A stretch of 5,808 bases of DNA from Euryarchaeota archaeon TMED132 (GTDB lineage Archaea; Thermoplasmatota; Poseidoniia; Poseidoniales; Poseidoniaceae). Both the position numbers and the translations under genes were made by a program. A model generated the notes under the pieces. The model did no database searches and was not told the origin of the DNA. It was given only the letters and a program-made list of their open reading frames with translations. The stretch's first letter is position 1, and the number at the start of each line of letters is the position of its first letter. Below are positions 1 through 5,770 of this stretch, one piece after another. The stretch covers positions 2,121 through 7,928 of the forward strand of contig NHGH02000043.1 of the NCBI GenBank assembly GCA_002172355.2. The letters run 5' to 3'.

Positions 1-1592
1 GAGTCATTGAATGCTTGATGTAAGTCAGATTCCAAAACAGGGTCATCTACCATCGACATGTTTTCTTCACCATCTGCAACATCTTCAGCGTTTGAGACTT
101 CCCATGCATCATAGAATTCAGACCAACTGATTCCTCCGGAACTATCGGTATCATTTTCCATTGCTTCTTCTGGTGTTGGAGGTTCAGTATCGTCGTCATG
201 GTCATCATGGTCGCCAGAGAATAAATCTTCCATTTCGCTCATATTAATGAAACCATCATCATTTACGTCACCCATTTCAAACATATCTCCTTCAGAAGGC
301 ATGTCATCATCACTGTGGCCATCATGTCCACCAGGGCCACCGCTTGCAGCAGTCCACATTAGTCCAGCAGCTTCACAGTCTGCTTGATTATCATAAGAGT
401 CATCAACTGTATGTGTGCTCATGTCATAACAAACCATCTCATCTCCGTGGTCATCATGGTCATCGTCGCCGTGGTCATCATGGTCATCGTCATCACCGTG
501 GTCGTCATGTCCTCCATCCATTGGCATAACCGAGAATGGTAGGGCTTCAGTAGAGAGTGAACTCCAATCAGCATCAAAATAACCTGCAATTTCTGCATCG
601 GATAATAATGTAACAGTCATCGATTCCATATCATTAGTTGCTGAAATGGAAGTTACTTTGAATGTTGAATCCAATACAAATGTAAAAGTGGATGTCATGG
701 TGGATTCATTACCATCTTCGTCATAGTAGGTCTCTTCCATAGAAGCAGTGAATGAATATCCCGATGTAGTTGATAGACTCATAGCATAGGTTGAATTTGT
801 AACATCAAAGCCATCTAAAATTTCGTCAGCGTCTGGCGATTCAGGTGCACTCATGCCCATGTCTTCCATGTCCATGTCATCATCACTGTCGCCATCATGG
901 CCACCAGGGCCACCGCTTGCAGCAGTCCACATTAGTTCAGCAGATTCACAGTCTGCTTGATTATCATAAGAGTCATCAACTGTGTGTGTGCTCATGTCAT
1001 AACAAACCATCTCATCTCCATGGCCATCATCACCGTGGTCGCCGTCCATGTCATCATCATGATCGTCGTCATCAGCCATCATATCAGCGACAACAACGTT
1101 CCAAGGTACTGCGTTATCCATGGTGAATTCTTGGGATACATCATTGTATACCATGTGGATAACAGTAGTATCTGTTCCATCAGGGTTAGGAATGACAGTT
1201 TGTTCCGACATGAAACTTAGAGGCATCATTATGCCTCCAATATCCATTTCTCCACTCATTGATGTGAATATAGCAGCTCCATTAGGAGTAAACACCATTT
1301 CAGTACTTGCTGACATTCCATCAGAACTTGTACTAATTACAGTAATGCCCATCGAACTGTTAGCGTCATTAGGGAATTGTTCCATTGTAGTCATAAAATT
1401 CATGATTGCTTGCTCAAGTGCAAGTTCAGTCAAACATGCATCCGAGTTGGTTGCATTTTCATCATAATTCATAGCAGTATCATCATTACATCCAGGGATG
1501 ACGATGAGGTCACTTATTTCTTCTTCAATACTTTCCGTACAACCAGCTAGGGCCATGAAAAGTGCCATTACTATAGCGAACTTCTTGTTCAT
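1..1592 (-). CDS. Secreted Asp/His-rich lipoprotein with duplicated Cys modules and EF-hands (3' end outside window)
   Basis: One uninterrupted frame runs from the ATG at 1592 past the window edge: 530 codons plus 2 nt, so the C-terminus is missing. Residues 1-17 form a lipoprotein signal peptide (MNKKF, hydrophobic core, lipobox LAGC with C18 as the lipidated Cys). Then come a Cys-bounded segment at 35-53 (CNDD...NYDENAT...C, like the CTDPxAxNYdpxA motif of secreted proteins), a Ser/Thr/Met-rich, probably beta, region (about 60-165), an Asp/His tract (174-193), a Cys module (192-240), a second beta-like region (about 250-358), a second Asp/His tract (362-384, 6 His and 14 Asp in 23 residues), a second Cys module (383-431) and two canonical EF-hand loops (442-453, 481-492). 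I infer a surface-anchored binder of Ca2+ and possibly transition metals; no enzyme motif is visible. An in-frame ATG at 1598 is the alternative start. I prefer 1592 because a TATA-like box lies about 26 nt upstream, fitting a leaderless mRNA. I do not recognise a named family for the whole protein. Confidence 0.85.
   Translation of the reverse strand, partial: MNKKFAIVMALFMALAGCTESIEEEISDLIVIPGCNDDTAMNYDENATNSDACLTELALEQAIMNFMTTMEQFPNDANSSMGITVISTSSDGMSASTEMVFTPNGAAIFTSMSGEMDIGGIMMPLSFMSEQTVIPNPDGTDTTVIHMVYNDVSQEFTMDNAVPWNVVVADMMADDDDHDDDMDGDHGDDGHGDEMVCYDMSTHTVDDSYDNQADCESAELMWTAASGGPGGHDGDSDDDMDMEDMGMSAPESPDADEILDGFDVTNSTYAMSLSTTSGYSFTASMEETYYDEDGNESTMTSTFTFVLDSTFKVTSISATNDMESMTVTLLSDAEIAGYFDADWSSLSTEALPFSVMPMDGGHDDHGDDDDHDDHGDDDHDDHGDEMVCYDMSTHTVDDSYDNQADCEAAGLMWTAASGGPGGHDGHSDDDMPSEGDMFEMGDVNDDGFINMSEMEDLFSGDHDDHDDDTEPPTPEEAMENDTDSSGGISWSEFYDAWEVSNAEDVADGEENMSMVDDPVLESDLHQAFND
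301..457 (-). repeat. Direct repeat copy 2 (C-terminal Cys module of the lipoprotein)
   Basis: This 157-bp stretch matches 874-1030 at 150 of 157 positions with no indel. The offset is 573 bp, exactly 191 codons, so both copies are read in the same frame. It encodes residues of about 380-431: CYDMSTHTVDDSYDNQADC, then EAAGLMWTAASGGPGGHDG and an acidic tail. Cys388 and Cys406 are 18 residues apart. The match fades into the Asp/His-coding tract on one side and unrelated coding sequence on the other. Confidence 0.93.
441..509 (-). repeat. Asp/His-rich low-complexity coding tract
   Basis: This encodes lipoprotein residues 362-384, built from HDDH, HGDD and similar short units: 6 His, 14 Asp and 3 Gly in 23 residues. 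Simple GAY/CAY codon repeats make the DNA internally repetitive. Histidine-plus-acid runs of this type occur in metal-binding loops of zinc and nickel proteins, so metal binding is a reasonable inference. A shorter, less His-rich counterpart lies at 1014-1073 (residues 174-193, 3 His and 12 Asp). Confidence 0.85.
874..1030 (-). repeat. Direct repeat copy 1 (N-terminal Cys module of the lipoprotein)
   Basis: Partner of the repeat at 301-457, about 95.5% identical. Of the 7 differences, 4 change the protein (Ser/Ala, Glu/Gly, Asp/His and Gly/Asp) and 3 are silent. It carries the Cys197-Cys215 pair and the MWTAASGGPGGHDG segment. The next segment toward the C-terminus (DMDMEDMGM, about 240-248) is Met-rich and is not shared by the other copy. 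Confidence 0.93.
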
Positions 1593-1613
1593 GAACATTA
1601 CACTAAGTTTTTA

Positions 1614-1622
1614 CATATAAAA
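1614..1622 (-). promoter_or_regulatory. TATA-like box for the lipoprotein gene
   Basis: On the minus strand this reads TTTTATATG, the only strong TATA-like element upstream of the gene. Its centre (about 1618) is about 26 nt from the ATG at 1592, the usual TATA-to-start distance in archaea, so transcription would begin at the start codon. No Shine-Dalgarno sequence is seen before either candidate ATG, which fits a leaderless message. Confidence 0.5.
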
Positions 1623-1644
1623 TTAGTCACTCGTCATCAATACC

Positions 1645-1652
1645 GTTTATTT
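1645..1652 (+). promoter_or_regulatory. Possible TATA-like box for tRNA-Gln
   Basis: GTTTATTT lies about 34 nt upstream of the mature tRNA 5' end. With the usual 26-nt spacing it would place the transcription start near 1674 and give a leader of roughly 8 nt. The element is a weak match. It is back to back with the opposite-strand TATA-like box at 1614-1622. Confidence 0.3.
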
Positions 1653-1681
1653 CAAGAACAAGATGCCCAAGCGGTAGTCAT

Positions 1682-1754
1682 AGTCCCTTAGTGTAGCGGT
1701 CCATCATGGAGGATTCTGGTTCCCCCGACCTCGGTTCAAATCCGAGAGGGACTA
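1682..1754 (+). tRNA. tRNA-Gln (anticodon CTG)
   Basis: A 73-nt cloverleaf. The acceptor stem AGTCCCT/AGGGACT is fully paired (7 bp) with discriminator A1754. T8, A14, G15, G18, G19 and A21 are present, and G15 can form the Levitt pair with C48 (1729). The T arm is CTCGG-TTCAAAT-CCGAG. The anticodon loop TTCTGGT (1714-1720) places CTG at 1716-1718, preceded by T33, so it decodes CAG. No intron is seen and CCA is not encoded (CCT follows). The AGTCCC start and A1-T72 pair are typical of archaeal tRNA-Gln, which is normally charged through Glu-tRNA(Gln) and the GatDE amidotransferase. Oddities are an A28-C42 mismatch in the anticodon stem and a T13-T22 non-pair in the D stem. Confidence 0.92.
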
Positions 1755-1757
1755 CCT

Positions 1758-2726
1758 TCATAATGCGTGATTTTGGTATTTCTTAGAAAGTTCGTCTTGA
1801 TTGCCAATCGTGAAACCAGTTACCATTTGCATAGCATTTCCGTACTTAATTACCCCGGAATATTCTTGGATTTTACCGTATAGGGAGACTCTTACTCTAA
1901 ATTTACAAGATTTCTTTGTCTTTCTCTTTCTATGATGTTTGTAGAAGTGAACTCCAACTTTGTAAGCACCCTTTGGCGGATTAGATGTCCAAACTACATT
2001 TTCTACTGGAGTTTTACTAACCGGCTTTACATTCATATCAACATCTAATTCTCCACCACATTCACTATTTCGGTTATTGAAATAAATTCGTTCTCCAGAC
2101 GGACAGAAAAGGTGTAAGTCGAGATCGTTGTAATCATCCCATGCTAGAGAAACTTGTACCGAACCACTCTTTCCACCTTCGCGTTCAAGGCGATGATCTA
2201 AGTCATCGTTTTCGGGAGGGGAATCTTCTACAATTATTCCGGAACCAACATTTTCTCTTTCTACAAATGTAGCGTGCTCTTCCAACTCTTCATCATTTTC
2301 TTCTATCCAAGTTTCTCGAACACCAAGTTCCATTATTCGTTCATCATCATCAAATTCCTCATCACTTGGCGGCATTTCATCAAGTAATTCTTCTAGAATC
2401 AATCTAAGTTCTACGATGTTTTCATTTCTTGAATCGTCGCGAGTTTCCCAGTCATTGTAGTCTTTTTCAGTCAACTCTTCAATTTGCTTAGTTCGAACAA
2501 CGGGAGGAATTTCGTCCTTTTTATCAACCGAACCGCCTATTTTTTCAGTTTCAGAGTGAACAACTGTAGTCGTATCATGATTTTTCAATCCCGGTAAGTC
2601 GGGAGCATATTTTTTCCTTAACGCTTCACGGAGTAATCTTTGATTTCGACGTTTAATGAAGCGATACGTAATTACAGATGCACTACCTGCAACTACGCTA
2701 ATGATGGCTAAAATAGCCGGCTCCAT
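1758..2726 (-). CDS. Membrane-anchored protein with C-terminal DUF2135/YfaP-like domain
   Basis: 322 aa. Residues 3-23 (PAILAIISVVAGSASVITYRF) form a single N-terminal membrane segment, followed at once by a basic stretch (KRRNQRLLREALRKK, 25-39). By the positive-inside rule this puts the rest of the protein in the cytoplasm. Residues 60-185 are strongly acidic, low in complexity and probably disordered or helical. The C-terminal domain (about 187-305) resembles DUF2135/YfaP, with WDDYNDLDLHLFCPSG (196-211), an NNR...GGELDVDMN segment (217-232) and a PPKGAYKVGVHFY strand (250-262). Its function is unknown. The domain is beta-rich and often found in surface or von Willebrand-type proteins, so a cytoplasmic site would be unusual. 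A TAA codon lies two codons upstream of the ATG in frame, which fixes the start. GGAG lies 17 nt upstream, too far to act as a normal ribosome binding site. The gene follows korB by 51 bp, and its stop lies 3 bp from the tRNA. Confidence 0.82.
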   Translation of the reverse strand: MEPAILAIISVVAGSASVITYRFIKRRNQRLLREALRKKYAPDLPGLKNHDTTTVVHSETEKIGGSVDKKDEIPPVVRTKQIEELTEKDYNDWETRDDSRNENIVELRLILEELLDEMPPSDEEFDDDERIMELGVRETWIEENDEELEEHATFVERENVGSGIIVEDSPPENDDLDHRLEREGGKSGSVQVSLAWDDYNDLDLHLFCPSGERIYFNNRNSECGGELDVDMNVKPVSKTPVENVVWTSNPPKGAYKVGVHFYKHHRKRKTKKSCKFRVRVSLYGKIQEYSGVIKYGNAMQMVTGFTIGNQDELSKKYQNHAL

Positions 2727-2746
2727 GGATTAATTCAATCGGTACT

Positions 2747-2756
2747 CCTTTATTGG
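2747..2756 (-). promoter_or_regulatory. Weak TATA-like box for the DUF2135 gene
   Basis: CCAATAAAGG on the minus strand is centred about 26 nt upstream of the ATG at 2726. This would allow a leaderless transcript separate from korAB. It is a poor TATA match, so read-through from korB is equally possible. Confidence 0.25.
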
Positions 2757-2759
2757 ACA

Positions 2760-2776
2760 TTGGGTAAAAAACCCAA
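2760..2776 (-). terminator. Hairpin with T-rich loop just after korB
   Basis: A perfect 6-bp inverted repeat (TTGGGT / ACCCAA) encloses five T residues, giving a T6 run on the minus strand. It begins 1 nt after the korB stop codon. Archaeal transcription commonly ends at oligo-T tracts, so this may end or attenuate the korAB message before the DUF2135 gene. The T run sits in the loop rather than after the stem, so it is not a bacterial-type intrinsic terminator. Confidence 0.4.
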
Positions 2777-2777
2777 A

Positions 2778-3833
2778 TTATCCCATAAATGCAGAGTTTA
2801 TCTCATCTAATACACTTTTAGTCGGTCTTAGAGTTTCATCAGCAATATCGATGAGAGGAGTCTCAACCAATCCTAGGTCTTCAGCGAGTGAAGCTTTAGT
2901 GTTGTCAAAGTACAACAGACCAGTAACGTGCTTTGCATCTGCTTCTGCATTGTGGAGTGCGGTTAGTGCCGCTACTGCATTTGCAGGGTCATGCTCTTCT
3001 GAAATAGTTTCCAATCTTATTGTGGAGCCGTCATGCAACGTGATGTCTCTATAATGCCCTTCAGGAACTTCGACTTCAGTGATTGGATTGAAGTGAGGAA
3101 TGTAATCAGCCATATGTAGGGTAATTTCATTTTCCTTTACATACCCGTATGATTTCATAGATTCATCATTGTTGTTGAAAGTAACACATGGGCTGATGAC
3201 ATCGATAAGAGCGAAACCCTTGTGCGACATAGCAGCCTTGATTAGAGAGTTTAACTGCTTCTTGGAACCAGAGAAAGAGCGAGCAACAAAAGTACAACCA
3301 AGATTGATTGCTAGAGCGCACAAATCAATAGGCTGTGTTTTATTGATTGGACCTTTCTTTTTCTTAGAACCGATATCAGCAGTAGCAGAATACTGGCCCT
3401 TTGTTAAACCATATACACCATTGTTTTCAATAATGTAAACCATGTCCATATTTCTTCTAATTGCGTGGATAAGTTGTCCTATTCCAATCGATGCAGAATC
3501 ACCGTCCCCAGAAACTCCAATGTACAGTAAATCCTTGTTGACAGCATATGCGCCTGTGGTAACCGATGGCATTCTTCCATGAACCGTGTTAAATCCGTGC
3601 GATTTACCAAGATAGTATGCTGGGGTTTTTGATGAGCAACCAATTCCTGACATTTTTGCAATTCGATGAGGCTCAATTCCACTTTCCCAAGCAGCGCTAA
3701 TGATGACATTAGAGATTTGATCGTGTCCACAACCAGGGCACAGTGAAGATTTCCCGCCTGTGTAACTATCTTTAGGCTCATTGATTACATTGAGTTTTAC
3801 TGCTCTTGCAGGTCGTTCTGATTTTTCGCTCAT
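2778..3833 (-). CDS. korB: 2-oxoacid:ferredoxin oxidoreductase beta subunit (probably 2-oxoglutarate)
   Basis: 351 aa. This is the thiamine-diphosphate-binding subunit of an enzyme that converts a 2-oxoacid plus CoA to acyl-CoA and CO2 while reducing ferredoxin, in the cytoplasm. Visible family features are CPGCGH (Cys32, Cys35), GIGCSSK (Cys66) and VISPCVTFN (Cys216), the four Cys expected to hold the [4Fe-4S] cluster. The TPP/Mg motif is GDGD (109-112) followed by NN (137-138), then YGLTKGQYS. HGRMPSVTTGAYAVN (85-99) is also typical of the KorB/PorB family. The C-terminal 120 residues are an extension longer than in the shortest homologues. The ATG overlaps the korA stop as ATGA, and GAGGTGA lies just upstream, so the two are probably translationally coupled. 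I assign 2-oxoglutarate from overall resemblance to KorB; pyruvate or a broad 2-oxoacid range cannot be excluded. Confidence 0.88.
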   Translation of the reverse strand: MSEKSERPARAVKLNVINEPKDSYTGGKSSLCPGCGHDQISNVIISAAWESGIEPHRIAKMSGIGCSSKTPAYYLGKSHGFNTVHGRMPSVTTGAYAVNKDLLYIGVSGDGDSASIGIGQLIHAIRRNMDMVYIIENNGVYGLTKGQYSATADIGSKKKKGPINKTQPIDLCALAINLGCTFVARSFSGSKKQLNSLIKAAMSHKGFALIDVISPCVTFNNNDESMKSYGYVKENEITLHMADYIPHFNPITEVEVPEGHYRDITLHDGSTIRLETISEEHDPANAVAALTALHNAEADAKHVTGLLYFDNTKASLAEDLGLVETPLIDIADETLRPTKSVLDEINSAFMG

Positions 3834-5617
3834 TGTTTCACCTCTTCGAGTTTAGCAAGAATTCTATCTGAATAGATTCTGGCACGTGGCGGCATCCCAT
3901 CGCTGTATGCGACAGAATGAACACGAGATACAAGATGGTTTGGTAATTCTTTACGTAGTATTCCGTATAGTTGTCCATCTCTGTTTATTTCAAGAATAAT
4001 TGTGTGTTCATGTCTTTCAACAAAATTGACAATTTCACTATGTGCAGGAAGTGCTCGAATTCGACATTGACTTACCTTAAGTCCAGTCGCTTCCAGTAAG
4101 TCATCTATTTCTTGGATTGTGTTTTCCATGCTTCCAAGGTATACAATTCCAATCTCACACTCTTCTTCTTCTCTCAAGATTGGAGCAGGTAGATTGTCTC
4201 TTGCACCATCGATTTTATTCTTTAATCGAGTCATAAGTGCTAGATAATCTTCAGGCTTCTCGGAATAAACACCCTTTGTGTTGTGTCCAGTTCCTCGGTA
4301 AAGAATAGGCGCCATTCCGGAGCCTGGTAGTGTTCTGTATGGAATTCCATCGCCATCAACATCGAGATATCTGCCAAAGTCTTCGAATGCATCAAATGTT
4401 TTCTGGTCTCTTACGACTTTTCCTCTGTCCATTGGTTCACTAGGATATTCAAATCCTTCACAAGCCCATCTATTCATTCCTAAATCAAGGTCGCTCATGC
4501 CAAATACAGGTGTTTGGTATCTTTCGGCATAATCAAAGATTCTCCAACCGAATTCAAAACACTCTTCGACAGTTCCTGGAATTAGTACAATGTGTTGGGT
4601 ATCTCCATGACTTCCTTCGTATAGCATAGCAATGTCGGATTGTTGAGTACGTGTTGGGAGTCCTGTTGATGGCCCAACTCTGGTAACATCCCAAAATACA
4701 GATGGTATTTCAGCAAAGTATCCAAGTCCAATGAATTCTTGCATCAAAGAAATACCAGGTCCTGAAGTTGCGGTCATTCCTCTTCCGCCTGCCCATCCTG
4801 CGCCCATTACCATACCAGCAGCAGCAAGTTCATCTTCTGCTTGAATGACTGAACAAGTGGTTGAACCTTCATCATCGGTTCGAAGTTTAGGCGTCCAGCC
4901 AATGATTCCTTCAGCGATTGATGAAGATGGAGTAATTGGATACCATGCTAACATTTGGACTCCACCAAAATGTGAACCCAAGGCAACCGCTTCATTTCCG
5001 TCGATAAAGAACTGCTTCTTGTCTCTTTTACGTGCTTCGATTGTGTAAGGGTCTTTCTTTTCTAGGTTGTCCTTGAAGTAATCTCTACCAAGTCCAAGGG
5101 CGGTAATATTCAACTCAATGGCAGTATCTTTGCCTTTGAATTGTTTTGCTACAGATTCTTCTAAAACTTGTTGATCAATTCCTAGTATTTCTGCTATAGC
5201 GCCAACATAAATAATATTTGTAACGAGTTTAGCGATTTTAGGATTTATTTTTCTTGCTAATGCAGACATAGGTATTGGATAAGAAACAACGTCCTCACGA
5301 GTCATTTCTTTCTTTGCATTTTCATTCCATATGACGACGCTTCCGGGTTCTAAGGCTGCTAAATCCTCATCCCATGTAGCTGGATTGACCAGTACTTGGA
5401 TGTGAGTTCTATCTCCTGGTGCTTGATATCCCATGTCTGACAACCTAACGATATACCAAGTTGGTAATCCAGAAATATTTGATGGGAAAAGATTTTTTCC
5501 ACTCGCAGGAACTCCCATGTCGAAAATTGACTGAAGTAAAATTAAGTTTGCAGATTGTGAACCTGTTCCGTTTGCAGTGGCTATATTGATGGTGAAATCA
5601 TTGGCAATGGCTTCCAT
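3830..5617 (-). CDS. korA: 2-oxoacid:ferredoxin oxidoreductase, fused gamma-alpha subunit (probably 2-oxoglutarate)
   Basis: 595 aa, the usual size for the fused form. Residues about 8-190 are the gamma domain, starting with the TANGTGSQSANLILLQSIF segment that faces the CoA/alpha interface in this family. Residues about 205-400 are the alpha (pyrimidine-binding) domain, with GNEAVALGSHFGGVQ (207-221), YPITPSS (226-232), QAEDELAAAG (259-268), TSGPGISLM (284-292) and RVGPSTGLPT (313-322). GHNTKG is at 444-449, and a domain-II-like region (about 488-560) closes the protein. It pairs with KorB to form the active enzyme. AGGAG lies 9 nt before the ATG, supporting this start. No ferredoxin-like delta subunit gene is next to it, as in the two-subunit enzymes of haloarchaea and many aerobic bacteria. 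The gene opens the minus-strand cluster after a 153-bp spacer in which I see no convincing TATA box. Confidence 0.9.
   Translation of the reverse strand: MEAIANDFTINIATANGTGSQSANLILLQSIFDMGVPASGKNLFPSNISGLPTWYIVRLSDMGYQAPGDRTHIQVLVNPATWDEDLAALEPGSVVIWNENAKKEMTREDVVSYPIPMSALARKINPKIAKLVTNIIYVGAIAEILGIDQQVLEESVAKQFKGKDTAIELNITALGLGRDYFKDNLEKKDPYTIEARKRDKKQFFIDGNEAVALGSHFGGVQMLAWYPITPSSSIAEGIIGWTPKLRTDDEGSTTCSVIQAEDELAAAGMVMGAGWAGGRGMTATSGPGISLMQEFIGLGYFAEIPSVFWDVTRVGPSTGLPTRTQQSDIAMLYEGSHGDTQHIVLIPGTVEECFEFGWRIFDYAERYQTPVFGMSDLDLGMNRWACEGFEYPSEPMDRGKVVRDQKTFDAFEDFGRYLDVDGDGIPYRTLPGSGMAPILYRGTGHNTKGVYSEKPEDYLALMTRLKNKIDGARDNLPAPILREEEECEIGIVYLGSMENTIQEIDDLLEATGLKVSQCRIRALPAHSEIVNFVERHEHTIILEINRDGQLYGILRKELPNHLVSRVHSVAYSDGMPPRARIYSDRILAKLEEVKQ
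3838..3844 (-). promoter_or_regulatory. Ribosome binding site of korB inside the korA 3' end
   Basis: GAGGTGA on the minus strand ends 4 nt before the korB ATG and lies within the last codons of korA. With the ATGA overlap it supports coupled translation, giving near-equal amounts of the two subunits. Confidence 0.75.
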
Positions 5618-5626
5618 TGTGTTTTT

Positions 5627-5631
5627 CTCCT
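5627..5631 (-). promoter_or_regulatory. Ribosome binding site of korA
   Basis: AGGAG lies 9 nt before the korA ATG. korA and korB have clear Shine-Dalgarno sequences, while the lipoprotein and DUF2135 genes do not, so leadered and leaderless initiation probably coexist in this genome. Confidence 0.7.
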
Positions 5632-5770
5632 AGAGGTTAGTTGGTGCGTATTGCGCCCCTATGTACTTCGCGTTCCGCATACACCCTTTGAACATGTTGA
5701 TTCATTTCAATGTCAAAAACATCTAATTGTCGATAGTGAAACTCAAAACTGAAATGGTTCTCGCAATGTC

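Noticed and set aside
344..529. Plus-strand His/Arg-rich small open frame
   Set aside because: It is the antisense image of the Asp/His codon tract of the lipoprotein gene. The minus-strand frame is continuous, has a signal peptide and recognisable motifs, and accounts for the same DNA.
301..1073. CRISPR-like or tandem repeat array
   Set aside because: There are only two long copies 573 bp apart, plus simple codon repeats. Everything stays in one reading frame and there are no regular spacers.
845..1467. Overlapping plus-strand frames (845-1126, 957-1220, 1120-1467)
   Set aside because: All lie opposite the lipoprotein gene, show no recognisable motifs or ribosome binding sites, and arise from low-complexity GAT/CAT codons read in reverse.
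1663..1680. Possible second tRNA fragment (GCCCAAGCGGTAGTC resembles a D arm)
   Set aside because: No acceptor or T arm pairs with it, and the downstream tRNA-Gln is complete without it. It is probably chance or leader sequence.
3479..3781. Minus-strand 100-aa frame inside korB
   Set aside because: It is an alternative frame of korB, which is well supported by its TPP and Cys motifs across this stretch.
4331..4363. EF-hand/dockerin-like DVDGDGIPYR in KorA (residues 419-428)
   Set aside because: The DGIPYRTLPG segment is a normal conserved part of this KorA family, and the calcium-loop resemblance stops before position 12.
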